DNA of 57,482 bases from CAZIHO01 sp964538875 (GTDB taxonomy: Bacteria > Pseudomonadota > Gammaproteobacteria > Chromatiales > Chromatiaceae). This document shows positions 20,417-29,019 of the stretch, piece by piece. Every line of letters starts with the position of its first letter. Within the stretch, counting starts at the first letter, position 1. Location of the stretch: positions 1-57,482 of the forward strand of contig CAZIHO010000007.1 of NCBI GenBank assembly GCA_964538875.1, written 5' to 3'. The translations under genes were made by a program, and so were the position numbers. The notes under the pieces are model-generated. The model was given only the letters and a program-made list of their open reading frames with translations, had not been told where the DNA came from and ran no database searches.

Positions 20417-21652
20417 TTACTTAAACCAGAGCAGGATCGTGTCCTTTAAGCGCCGCCACCAGCCACCCAGGGGGTTGTCCTGGAGCGCCACCAGGGTGAT
20501 TTCCGCCACTGGCTCATTGTTATCACCGAAGGTCACCAGCATTCGACCCACCGCCTGCCCCTGACTGATGGGCGCCATCACCAGGGGATCCAACTCGATC
20601 TTGGTATTCACCGTCTTACCCTGCTGGCGGGGAATGGTGACGAAGGCGCCCCGGTCCAGCACGCCCACCGACAATTCCGCCTCGTCGCCTTTCCAGACCC
20701 GCAGCTTGCTCACCTCCTGGCCAGCCTCATACAGCTTGCGGGTTTCGAAGAACCGGAAGCCATAATTCAGCAGGGATAAGCTGTCCACCGCCCGTGCCTC
20801 CTCGCTCTTGGCACCCATCAACACGGATAGCAGGCGCATGCCGTCCCGCTGGGCCGAGGACACCAGGCAATAACCAGCCGCCTCGGTATGGCCGGTTTTG
20901 ATACCGTCCACGGAGTCATCCCGCCACAACAGGCGATTGCGGTTGGGCTGCTTGATATGGTTATAAACAAATTCCTTCATGCCGTACCACTTGTAGTATT
21001 CCGGATACTCTTGAATACTGGCTGCCGCGATCTTGGCCATATCCCTGGCGGTACTGTAATGGTTGGGATCCGGCAGGCCCGTGGCGTTCATGAAGTGGCT
21101 GGCGGTCATGCCGAGCCGTTGGGCCTCACTGTTCATCAGCTTGGCGAAAGTGTCTTCGCCGCCGGCGATATGCTCGGCCAGGGCCACACTGGCGTCATTG
21201 CCGGACTGGATGATCATGCCCTTCAGCAGGACTTCCAGGGGAATCTTCTTGTCCACCTCGATGAAGGTCTTGGAGCCGCCAGTGCGCCACGCCTTGGCGC
21301 TGACCAACACCTGGTCGTCCAACTTGATGTTGCCCTTCTTAAGTTCCCGGAATACCACATGGGCGGTCATGATCTTGGTCAAGCTGGCGGGATCAAGACG
21401 GTTGTCCGCGTTGGATTCGGCCAGCACCCGCCCGCTGTGATAATCCACCAGTAAATAGGCGCTGCCGTTGACCGCCGGCGCGCCGGGCATCCCCATGGGT
21501 CCAGGCGCGGCCGGAGCGGCCGCCGCCGGGGCGGCTGGCGCCGGTTTATTGGCCTGCTGTTTGTGTGGGGCGGCGGCGGCCAAGCCGACACCCAGGCCAA
21601 GGGTTAAGGAAATGAGGACGATCAGGGTCCGAACAAACAACTGAGGGATCAT
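20417..21652 (-). CDS. dacA: D-alanyl-D-alanine carboxypeptidase (PBP5/6 family)
   Basis: Periplasmic low-molecular-weight PBP that trims the terminal D-Ala from pentapeptides. 411 aa. A signal peptide (FVRTLIVLISLTLGLGVGLAAAA) is followed by a Pro/Ala-rich linker unusual in length (about 30-58), then the three active-site motifs SLTK, SGN and KTG (DGIKTGHTEAAGY). The C-terminal beta domain and a final amphipathic helix (LKDTILLWFK) fit membrane anchoring. First gene of the dacA-dat-NYN-lipB-lipA-ydcF operon, divergent from the ABC gene at 21839. Confidence 0.96.
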   Translation of the reverse strand: MIPQLFVRTLIVLISLTLGLGVGLAAAAPHKQQANKPAPAAPAAAAPAAPGPMGMPGAPAVNGSAYLLVDYHSGRVLAESNADNRLDPASLTKIMTAHVVFRELKKGNIKLDDQVLVSAKAWRTGGSKTFIEVDKKIPLEVLLKGMIIQSGNDASVALAEHIAGGEDTFAKLMNSEAQRLGMTASHFMNATGLPDPNHYSTARDMAKIAAASIQEYPEYYKWYGMKEFVYNHIKQPNRNRLLWRDDSVDGIKTGHTEAAGYCLVSSAQRDGMRLLSVLMGAKSEEARAVDSLSLLNYGFRFFETRKLYEAGQEVSKLRVWKGDEAELSVGVLDRGAFVTIPRQQGKTVNTKIELDPLVMAPISQGQAVGRMLVTFGDNNEPVAEITLVALQDNPLGGWWRRLKDTILLWFK

Positions 21653-21838
21653 AGGATTCCGCTGGTAAGCATGGGATGGGGCCGCTCCATGGGCGGCGGA
21701 AGGCAGAGTCTAAGTTTACCCCGGTCCGGCGTCGATTGGTACGAACCCGAACCCAGGAACTTGCGGGGGGACTTGGAACCACCCAGGCACGGGTGTATCT
21801 TGCGGCCCCGTGGATTGCTCCGCCCCCTGAACCGAATC

Positions 21839-22759
21839 ATGCCTAACCTGCTCGTCGCCCAGCACCTGACGCGCCGCTTCGGCGCCCGCGCCGGCATCGA
21901 GGATCTGAATCTATGTCTGGGCCGCGGCGAGGTGCTGGGACTACTAGGCCCCAACGGCGCCGGCAAGTCCACCAGCCTGCGCTTGCTGGCGGGCATCCTG
22001 GCGCCCAGCGCGGGCCGGGTGCTGATCGACGGCATCGACCTGGCGCGACAGCCCCAGGCGGCCAAGGCTAGGATCGGCTTTTTACCGGACCCGCCGCCCC
22101 TCTACCCCGACCTGCGGGTGGATGAATTCCTCATCTATGGTGGTCGCCTGCAGGGTCTGACAGGAACCCGGCTGGCGGATGCCCTGGTCAGGGCCAAGAG
22201 CCGCTGCGGGCTAGACGGGCAAGGGCGACGCCTGACCCGGCAGTTATCCAGGGGCTTTCAGCAACGGCTTGGCATCGCCCAAGCCCTGCTACACCAGCCG
22301 CCATTGCTCATCCTGGATGAGCCCACCACCGGTCTTGACCCCCTGCAAATCCAGGCCATGCGGGAGCTGATCGCCGAATTGGGCCAGGAATGCGGCATCA
22401 TCCTCTCTACCCACTCCCTCCCGGAAGCCCAAGCCCTATGCCGGAGGGTGCTGGTACTGCGGGATGGCAGCCTGGCTGGGGAAATCCACCTGGACCAGGA
22501 ACCATCTGGCACCACCAGTCTGCGGGTCAGCCTGGCGCGGCCGCCGGAAAACGACGCCTTAGCGCTCCTGCCTGGGGTGCGGCAGGCCCAGGCACTGGGG
22601 TCCGGGGCGTTCCGGCTGGAGCTGGAGCCAGACACGGATGCCGCCGCCATCGCCGCCGCCCTGGTGGCTGGCGGTTGGGGTCCCCGGGAACTGACCCCGG
22701 AACGGCCGGCCCTGGAGCGCCTGTTCCTGGACCTGATGACGGGCCAGGGAGACGTCTGA
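21839..22759 (+). CDS. ABC transporter ATP-binding protein (GldA-like)
   Basis: 306 aa from the ATG at 21839. It has Walker A GPNGAGKST, signature LSRGFQQRLGIAQA and Walker B LLILDEPTTGLDP, followed by a C-terminal extension of about 80 aa common in this subgroup. The frame is open another 56 codons upstream, but that part is in the divergent promoter region and has no family similarity. The next gene starts inside the stop codon (TGATG at 22757-22761), so ATPase and permease are coupled. The substrate is unknown; relatives serve gliding motility or poorly defined efflux. Confidence 0.92.
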   Translation: MPNLLVAQHLTRRFGARAGIEDLNLCLGRGEVLGLLGPNGAGKSTSLRLLAGILAPSAGRVLIDGIDLARQPQAAKARIGFLPDPPPLYPDLRVDEFLIYGGRLQGLTGTRLADALVRAKSRCGLDGQGRRLTRQLSRGFQQRLGIAQALLHQPPLLILDEPTTGLDPLQIQAMRELIAELGQECGIILSTHSLPEAQALCRRVLVLRDGSLAGEIHLDQEPSGTTSLRVSLARPPENDALALLPGVRQAQALGSGAFRLELEPDTDAAAIAAALVAGGWGPRELTPERPALERLFLDLMTGQGDV

Positions 22760-24831
22760 TGTTCGCCATTGCCCGCCGGGAACTGGCCGGTCTGTTTCTA
22801 TCGCCCCTGGCCTGGGTGCTACTGGCCCTAAACCAGGGAGTGCTGGCCTGGGTCATGCTGCGGGTAGTGGAGCGTTTCACCGGCTTGGAGGCGGCCCACC
22901 GGGTGGTGGGTCTCACCCGGGAACTGGGGGTCAACCTGTTCGGCCTGGCGGCGGCCCTAGCGTTACTGGGTGTGCCCTTACTGGGGATGCGCCTGTTCAG
23001 TGAAGAATTCCGCTCCGGCAGCTGGGTTCTGTTGGCGGCGGCACCCCTGTCCCTGCCCCAGATCCTGTTCGGCAAACTCTTGGGACTGGCCGGTCTGGTG
23101 CTGACCCTAGCCGCCCTGCCCCTACTGCTGAGCCTGTCCCTGCTGCCCTGGGTGCCCCTGGACCTGGGACTGCTGGGCGGCGCGACCCTGGGACTGCTGT
23201 TGGCCCAATTCAGCTTCGCCGCCGTCGGCCTGTTCTGCTCCAGCCTGACGACGCAGCCGGCCCTGGCAGCGGCAGCGGCCTATGGCGGACTTCTGGCCCT
23301 GTCGGTGGCCAACCAGGCGGCCCCCGCCACCGGCGGCGGCTGGATCTGGGACTGGCTCACTTGGAGTGACCACCTGTTGCCGTTCCTGGCCGGCCGGATG
23401 CAGACCTCGGACATCGCCTATTTCTTGCTGCTCGGAGGCCTCAACCTGGCCCTCACGCTGCGCCAACTGGAGCGCCGCCGCCGGGGACCAGGCAGCGAAA
23501 CCGGCGCCTGGCGCCAGGAAGTTCCCTTCCATGTGCTGCTGCTGCTGGCCACCGGCCTGCTCGCCTGGCTCAGCCTGCGCCACGTATGGGCCTGGGACCT
23601 GACCGTCGCTGGCGGCAACAGCTTGGCCCCGGAAAGCCGGGCTCTGGTGGAACGTCTGGAAGCACCCCTCACCCTAACTTGCCATGCGCCGGAACAGGGC
23701 CCGCTGCGGCGGCGCATCGCCCCCCTGTTAGAGCGCTATCAGCGGGCTAATCCCGACCGCATCAAGCTCCAGTGGTTGGACCCGGAACTGCACCCGGACC
23801 AGGCCCGGGCCGCTGGTGTGCAGGTGACCGGGGAACTGGTGCTGGACTACCAGGGTCGCCGGGAACGGCTGCGAGTTCTCAACGAGGATCAGGTCTCCAA
23901 CGCCCTATTGCGGCTGCTGGCGCGACCGGACCGCTGGATCGGCAGCCTGGTGGGCCACGGGGAACGGGCCCTGGACGGACGCGCCAATCACGACCTGGGG
24001 CAATTCGGTCAAGAATTGCGGGGCCAAGGCTACCGGGTGCAACCCCTGGACCTGGGTACCCTGGGGACCTGGCCGGATAACCTGGGCCTACTGATCATCG
24101 CCGGTCCCCAGACCAACCTAGGTGCTGGCGAGGTGCACCGGCTGCGGACCTACGTCCGGGACGGCGGCCGGTTGCTGTGGCTGCTGGATACCGATGGACT
24201 GTGGGGCCTGGACGAACTGGCGGAGGATCTGGGTATCAGGCCCCTGCCGGGGGTCGTGGTGGACGCCAACGGCGCCGAACTGGGCATCGACGACCCCACC
24301 GTGGCGCTGGTAACTCAGTATGCCAACCACCCGGCCACCCAGGAACTGCGCCTGATGAGCCTATTCCCCAAGGCCGCTGCCCTGGATTTTCAAGCGGTCG
24401 AGGGGTGGAGCGCCGTGCCCCTGCTCACCACCCAGGACCGCAGTTGGAACGAGACCGGCACCCTCCAGGGGGCGGTGCGCCGGGACCCGGCACAAGGGGA
24501 GCGGGCCGGACCCCTGACCCTGGGCCTAGCCCTCAGCCGCACCCCGGACTCCCAGGGGCCGGAACAACGGGTGCTGGTGCTGGGCGATGGGGATTTCCTG
24601 TCCAACAGCTTCCTGGCCAACGTCGGCAACCGGGAACTGGGGCTGCGGCTGGTGCGCTGGGTCATGGGTGAGGATCAGTTACTGAGCATCCCGCCCAGGG
24701 ACAGCCTAGACCGGGAACTGATGGTGACGCCGGCCCTGGCACTGCTAGTAGGGGTAGGCGGGCTGATCCTGCTACCCCTCGGCTTCCTTGCCACCGGACT
24801 CTGGATCCGCTGGTATCGACAGCGGGGTTAG
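22759..24831 (+). CDS. GldF-GldG fusion: ABC-2 permease joined to an ABC auxiliary domain
   Basis: 690 aa from the ATG at 22759. The N-terminal quarter (about residues 1-245) has six hydrophobic helices of an ABC-2 permease (MFAIARRELAGLFLSPLAW...). A further helix near 255-275 leads into a large extracytoplasmic domain (about 280-655) of the GldG/ABC_transp_aux type (GLLIIAGPQTNLGAGEVHRLR). A last membrane helix lies near the C-terminus, ending IRWYRQRG. Elsewhere GldF and GldG are usually separate. A DUF4340 protein often follows; none is present here. The longer frame from 22390 overlaps the ATPase gene and is rejected. Confidence 0.9.
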   Translation: MFAIARRELAGLFLSPLAWVLLALNQGVLAWVMLRVVERFTGLEAAHRVVGLTRELGVNLFGLAAALALLGVPLLGMRLFSEEFRSGSWVLLAAAPLSLPQILFGKLLGLAGLVLTLAALPLLLSLSLLPWVPLDLGLLGGATLGLLLAQFSFAAVGLFCSSLTTQPALAAAAAYGGLLALSVANQAAPATGGGWIWDWLTWSDHLLPFLAGRMQTSDIAYFLLLGGLNLALTLRQLERRRRGPGSETGAWRQEVPFHVLLLLATGLLAWLSLRHVWAWDLTVAGGNSLAPESRALVERLEAPLTLTCHAPEQGPLRRRIAPLLERYQRANPDRIKLQWLDPELHPDQARAAGVQVTGELVLDYQGRRERLRVLNEDQVSNALLRLLARPDRWIGSLVGHGERALDGRANHDLGQFGQELRGQGYRVQPLDLGTLGTWPDNLGLLIIAGPQTNLGAGEVHRLRTYVRDGGRLLWLLDTDGLWGLDELAEDLGIRPLPGVVVDANGAELGIDDPTVALVTQYANHPATQELRLMSLFPKAAALDFQAVEGWSAVPLLTTQDRSWNETGTLQGAVRRDPAQGERAGPLTLGLALSRTPDSQGPEQRVLVLGDGDFLSNSFLANVGNRELGLRLVRWVMGEDQLLSIPPRDSLDRELMVTPALALLVGVGGLILLPLGFLATGLWIRWYRQRG

Positions 24832-25131
24832 GGGGTCCCAGACGGCAAAGGCAGTTAGACTGGAAACCCAGTCCCTCAGACGGACGAGGCAGCGGGCGGG
24901 ACCTGGACATGAGCCGCTAGCAGCCCATGATTGACGAGAGCTGTCCCTGGACAAACATCAAGGCGCTATGTCCGATTAGGGCTTGGCCGCAGCCGGTCAA
25001 CCCGACGCTAGCGGCAGGGATCGCCGGCCCTGTTGGAGGACCGGCTCGCAAGCTTGGCGATTGCTGACCAAGGCCGTGCTGGGTCCAGTGAAACGCCGGT
25101 GGGTTCAGAGTTTCACTGGCCCGATGGCCGG
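24832..25131. other. Intergenic stretch between convergent gldFG and ilvC
   Basis: No coding potential was recognised. It holds two small hairpins: 24858-24873 (6-bp stem GACTGG/CCAGTC), 26 bp after the plus-strand stop, and 25085-25119 (10-bp stem CCAGTGAAAC/GTTTCACTGG), 12 bp after the ilvC stop on the minus strand. Neither has a T-run, so they are possible transcript ends rather than proven terminators. Confidence 0.5.
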
Positions 25132-26232
25132 TTAGTTTGAATCCCGCCCGCCGATGCCCTTGGTGTCGGCGCCGATGGCCCGGGCCGCCTCCTTGGGGCG
25201 CAGACTCCGGGTGGCCTTACCAGCCTGCCACATTTCGCTCTGACCGATGGCCGCCAATTCGGCGCCCAAGGTACTCTGATAGTCGGCAGCCCCGCACACT
25301 TCCAGCACCCGGCGCGTTTCGTCGCCGTTCTTGACCCGCTGGTACAGATCCTTGAACACCGGCAGGGTGGCTTCCTTGAAGCGGGGCTTCCAATCCAGGG
25401 CGCCGCGCTGGGCGGTGGCGGAACAGTTGGCGTACATCCAGTCCATGCCGTTTTCGTCCACCAAGCGGATCAGGCTTTGGGTCAACTCTTCCACCGTCTC
25501 GTTAAACGCCTCGCTGGGGCTATGGCCGTTCTCCCGCAGCACCTGGTACTGGGCTTCCATGACGCCAGCCAGGGCGCCCATCAAAATGCCCCGCTCGCCG
25601 GTGAGATCGCTGTAAACCTCTTTCTCGAAGCTGGTGGGAAACAAGAAACCGCTGCCCACGGCGATACCCAGCGCGATGGCCCGCTCCCGGGCCCGCCCGG
25701 TGTAGTCCTGGGCCACCCCGAAGCTGGAGTTGATGCCGGCGCCAGACAGGAAATTGCGCCGCACGTTGAGTCCGGAGCCCTTGGGCGCTACCAGGATCAC
25801 GTCCACGTCGGCGGGCGGCAGGACGCCGGTCTGGTCCTTATAGACGATGGAGAAGCCATGGGAGAAATAAAGGGCGTCACCCGCGTTCAGGCAACCTTTC
25901 ACCGCTGGCCAAATGGCTTTTTGGGCCGCATCGGACACCAGCATTTGGATCACGGTACCGCGCCGGGCCGCTTCCTCAAGGTCAAATAGGGTCTCGCCGG
26001 GCACCCAACCGTCGGCGATGGCCCGGTTCCAGTCCCGCTCGAAACTGGGCGCCTGACCGATGATGACGTTGAAGCCGTTGTCCCGCATGTTGAGGGCCTG
26101 GGCCGGTCCCTGGACGCCATAGCCCAGCACGGCGATGGTCTCGTCCTTTAAAACTTCCAGAGCCTTGGAAACGGGAAATTCATCCCGGGTCACGACCTCT
26201 TCGCGCACACCGCCGAAATCGATAGTTGCCAT
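25132..26232 (-). CDS. ilvC: Ketol-acid reductoisomerase, short Bacteroidetes-like form
   Basis: Converts 2-acetolactate or 2-aceto-2-hydroxybutyrate to dihydroxy acids in valine, leucine and isoleucine synthesis. 366 aa, between class I (about 330) and class II (about 490). It opens IDFGGVREEVVTRDEFP and has VLGYGVQGPAQALNMRDNGF, GSGFLFPTSFEKE, DLTGERGILMGALAG and ENGHSPSEAFNETVEE. From memory this pattern is nearer the form found in Bacteroidetes than E. coli or class I IlvC. The cofactor loop after VIIGQ reads APSFERDWN, so NADPH or NADH preference is unclear. Follows ilvH after a hairpin-containing 139-bp gap. Confidence 0.93.
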   Translation of the reverse strand: MATIDFGGVREEVVTRDEFPVSKALEVLKDETIAVLGYGVQGPAQALNMRDNGFNVIIGQAPSFERDWNRAIADGWVPGETLFDLEEAARRGTVIQMLVSDAAQKAIWPAVKGCLNAGDALYFSHGFSIVYKDQTGVLPPADVDVILVAPKGSGLNVRRNFLSGAGINSSFGVAQDYTGRARERAIALGIAVGSGFLFPTSFEKEVYSDLTGERGILMGALAGVMEAQYQVLRENGHSPSEAFNETVEELTQSLIRLVDENGMDWMYANCSATAQRGALDWKPRFKEATLPVFKDLYQRVKNGDETRRVLEVCGAADYQSTLGAELAAIGQSEMWQAGKATRSLRPKEAARAIGADTKGIGGRDSN

Positions 26233-26337
26233 TGCTGATTTCCTGAAAAATGGATGGGATTCCGCCCACGGGTCGCGCCGCGCGGGGGGTCAACGACTGG
26301 AAACGGGCTACTATAGCGCCCACCGAAGGGTTTGCAA

Positions 26338-26363
26338 GGGCGCCGGCCCGCCAGCCGGCGCCC
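26338..26363 (-). terminator. Hairpin between ilvH and ilvC
   Basis: Perfect 10-bp stem GGGCGCCGGC/GCCGGCGCCC with a 6-nt loop, 8 bp after the ilvH stop on the minus strand, followed by TTGCAAACCC. It lacks a strong T-run. It may act as a partial terminator, or stabilise the upstream ilvBH message before ilvC. Confidence 0.5.
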
Positions 26364-26371
26364 TCCGGCGT

Positions 26372-26863
26372 TTAAAGCGTGAGCCCCTTGGCGCCACGGC
26401 TGATGCCGCTAGGCCCGGAACGCACCACTTCAGTGAGCAGGTCCAGCGGTATGGCCCGCAGGAAACCGTCCAGCTTGCTGGCCGAGCCGGTCAACTCGAT
26501 CACGTAGCTTTGCTCGGTCACGTCGATGATGTTGGCCCGGAAGATGTCCGCCAGACGCTTCATCTCTTCCCGCCCGGCACCCTCGGCCCGGACCTTGACC
26601 ATCATCATCTCCCGCTCGATGTGGGCACCGTCGGACAGGTCTTGCAACTTGACTGTGTCGACCAACTTGTTCAGTTGCTTCTTGATCTGCTCGATGATCT
26701 CTTCGCTGCCGGTGGTCACCAGGGTCATGCGGGACAAGGTTGGATCCTGAGTGGGGGCGACGGTCAGGGCCTCGATGTTATAGCCCCGCGCCGAGAACAG
26801 CCCCGCCACCCGGGAAAGGGCCCCGGCCTCATTTTCCAACAAGATAGAAATTATGTGCCGCAT
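26372..26863 (-). CDS. ilvH: Acetolactate synthase small (regulatory) subunit
   Basis: Regulatory subunit that binds valine and activates the large subunit. 163 aa: an N-terminal ACT domain (HIISILLENEAGALSRVAGLFSARGYNIE) and a C-terminal ferredoxin-like domain (from about residue 80). The length matches IlvH/IlvN of the long form. It starts 1 bp after the ilvB stop, so large and small subunits are probably made in balance. Confidence 0.96.
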   Translation of the reverse strand: MRHIISILLENEAGALSRVAGLFSARGYNIEALTVAPTQDPTLSRMTLVTTGSEEIIEQIKKQLNKLVDTVKLQDLSDGAHIEREMMMVKVRAEGAGREEMKRLADIFRANIIDVTEQSYVIELTGSASKLDGFLRAIPLDLLTEVVRSGPSGISRGAKGLTL

Positions 26864-26864
26864 G

Positions 26865-28583
26865 TCAGGCCAGCTCCCGGTCCGGTTGCAGAAACATCTC
26901 GTGATGCCCCTTGCCCATCTCGATCATGGGGTACACGTTCTCATTCGGATCTACCTGGATGTCCAGGAACACCAACCGGTCCTTGATGGCGAAGGACTCC
27001 CGCATGGCACCTTCCAGATCCTCGGGCTTGCTGACCCGCAGGCCGACGTGGCCAAAGCTTTCCGCTAACTTGACGAAATCCGGCATGGCATCCACGTAGG
27101 AGTTGGAATAGCGACTGCCGTAGAAAAACTCCTGCCACTGACGCACCATGCCCATGTAGCCGTTGTTGAGCAGCATTACCTTGATCGGCAAGCCAAATTG
27201 CTTGCAGGTGGACAACTCCTGGATGCACATCAGGATGCTGGCCTCGCTGGTGACGCAGGCCACCGGTTGGCCGGGGTGAGCCAACTGCACGCCCATGGCA
27301 GACGGCAGGCCAAAACCCATGGTGCCCAGGCCGCCGGAGTTGATCCAGCGTCGTGGCTGGTCGAACTTGTAGAACTGGGCGGCGAACATCTGATGCTGGC
27401 CCACGTCGGAGGTGACGAAGGCATCCCCGTTAGTGACCCGGTACAGAGTTTCCACCGCCAGTTGGGGCTTGATGATGGGGCTTTGCCGGTCGTAACGCAG
27501 GCAATCCTTGCTGCGCCACTCGTCGATACGCGCCCACCAAGTGGATTGCACCTGGGAATCCGGGGTCCAGCGCCCTTCCTTGACTTCCTTGACCATATCC
27601 GCAAGCACGTTCTTGACCGGCCCCACGATGGGCACGTCAACCCGCACATTCTTAGAAATGGAGGAAGGATCTATGTCCACATGCACGATCTTGGCATGGG
27701 GACAAAACAAAGCGATCTTGCCCGTCACTCGGTCGTCGAAGCGAGCACCGACCGCCAACAGCACGTCGCATTCGTGCATGGCCATGTTCGCCTCGTAGTT
27801 TCCGTGCATGCCGAGCATACCCAGGAACTGGCGGTCGGTGGCCGGATAGGCGCCCAGGCCCATGAGCGTCAGGGTGATGGGCAGATTCATGTGCCGCACC
27901 AGCTCAGTGAGGGGCGCCGACGCGTTGTCGCCCACTACGCCGCCGCCGGCGTAAACCATGGGCCGCTCGGCCTTGACCAACAGGTCCAAGGCCTTGCGGA
28001 TTTGTCCCAAGTGGCCCTTCTGGACCGGATTGTAGGAGCGCAACTTGATCTGGGGCTCGAACTTGTACGGAATCTTGATGTTGGGATCCGTCATGTCCTT
28101 GGGAATGTCCACCACCACCGGGCCGGGCCGCCCGGTGGTCGCCAGGTAGAAGGCCTTGTGGATGGTTTCCCCCAGCTTGCTCAGATCCTTGACCAGGAAA
28201 TTGTGTTTCACGCAGGGCCGGGTAATGCCCACCGTGTCCACTTCCTGGAAAGCATCGCTGCCGATAACCGGCGTGGGTACCTGGCCGGTCAATACCACCA
28301 TGGGAATGGAGTCCATGTAGGCGGTGGCAATCCCGGTGACGGCGTTGGTGGCGCCGGGTCCGGAAGTAACCAATACGACACCCGGGCGGCCAGTAGAACG
28401 GGCATAGCCGTCCGCAGCGTGCGTCGCCCCCTGTTCGTGCCTTACCAAAATGTGCTTGACCGCCTGCTGCTTGAACAAGGCATCGTAAATATGGAGCACC
28501 GAACCACCTGGATAGCCGAACACAAATTCGACTCCCTGGTCCTTCAGCGCCTGGATCACTATCTCCGCACCACTCAACTCCAC
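26865..28583 (-). CDS. ilvB: Acetolactate synthase large (catalytic) subunit
   Basis: ThDP enzyme that condenses pyruvate with pyruvate or 2-ketobutyrate, the committed step to branched-chain amino acids. 572 aa from the GTG at 28583 (ELSGAEIVIQALKDQGVEF); a longer frame to 28622 exists but family members start here, and GGGGG lies upstream. The catalytic Glu is in HEQGATHAADGYA. In the ThDP/metal motif, where GDGS or GEGS is usual, this protein reads TSEASILM, a Gly-to-Ser change. The rest (LLNNGYMGMVRQW) is normal. Known homologues are also called IlvI; no second copy is in the window. Confidence 0.95.
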   Translation of the reverse strand: MELSGAEIVIQALKDQGVEFVFGYPGGSVLHIYDALFKQQAVKHILVRHEQGATHAADGYARSTGRPGVVLVTSGPGATNAVTGIATAYMDSIPMVVLTGQVPTPVIGSDAFQEVDTVGITRPCVKHNFLVKDLSKLGETIHKAFYLATTGRPGPVVVDIPKDMTDPNIKIPYKFEPQIKLRSYNPVQKGHLGQIRKALDLLVKAERPMVYAGGGVVGDNASAPLTELVRHMNLPITLTLMGLGAYPATDRQFLGMLGMHGNYEANMAMHECDVLLAVGARFDDRVTGKIALFCPHAKIVHVDIDPSSISKNVRVDVPIVGPVKNVLADMVKEVKEGRWTPDSQVQSTWWARIDEWRSKDCLRYDRQSPIIKPQLAVETLYRVTNGDAFVTSDVGQHQMFAAQFYKFDQPRRWINSGGLGTMGFGLPSAMGVQLAHPGQPVACVTSEASILMCIQELSTCKQFGLPIKVMLLNNGYMGMVRQWQEFFYGSRYSNSYVDAMPDFVKLAESFGHVGLRVSKPEDLEGAMRESFAIKDRLVFLDIQVDPNENVYPMIEMGKGHHEMFLQPDRELA

Positions 28584-29019
28584 TGCAATGACCCCCCGGT
28601 TGGAGAACCGATAAAAATTCATCCGTTAAAGATAACGCCCCGGCGCCGAAAACCGCAAGGGATACACCCTACCCACCAGCACGAGGATATAATTAATCGG
28701 CTAAGCATCCGGCAACTGGCCATCCTTGGGCGATGACCAACCCCGGCCTCGGCAATCGTCCATTAGCGGCGCGATCGCTGCCACTCCCCAGGAGGGAGCA
28801 GTCACTGCCCGCTCTCGACTCACATGGGCGCAAGTCTGTGGATTCCAAGGCAAAATGGCGTGGACCCACGCAACTGCCAGGGCAACCCCGCCTGGAGTCC
28901 GGTCATGACCGGGGCCAGGGGACATGGCAGGCACTGGGTGGTGGCGCCTTGGGAGGATGGCCGCCACCGGGGCGACAATTTGGCGAAACCGGCCCCCGGC
29001 GGGGCGAAGGCTCAGAAAC
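28584..29019. other. Leader/promoter region between divergent ilvB and the DnaJ-like gene
   Basis: 436 bp without a convincing gene; a minus-strand frame across 28701-29336 is antisense to the DnaJ gene and has no recognisable product. It holds the predicted ilv promoter (28687-28715). No leader peptide with runs of Leu, Val or Ile codons was seen, so classic attenuation is not supported. Confidence 0.5.
28687..28715 (-). promoter_or_regulatory. Predicted sigma70 promoter of ilvBHC
   Basis: On the minus strand a TTGCCG -35 (28710-28715) and a TTATAT -10 (28687-28692) are separated by exactly 17 bp. Transcription would start near 28680, giving a 5' UTR of about 97 nt before the GTG of ilvB. 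Box match is moderate; spacing and position are good. Confidence 0.55.

Noticed and set aside
22390..22758. 123-residue N-terminal extension of the GldFG fusion
   Set aside because: It overlaps the end of the ATPase gene; the permease starts at MFAIARREL.
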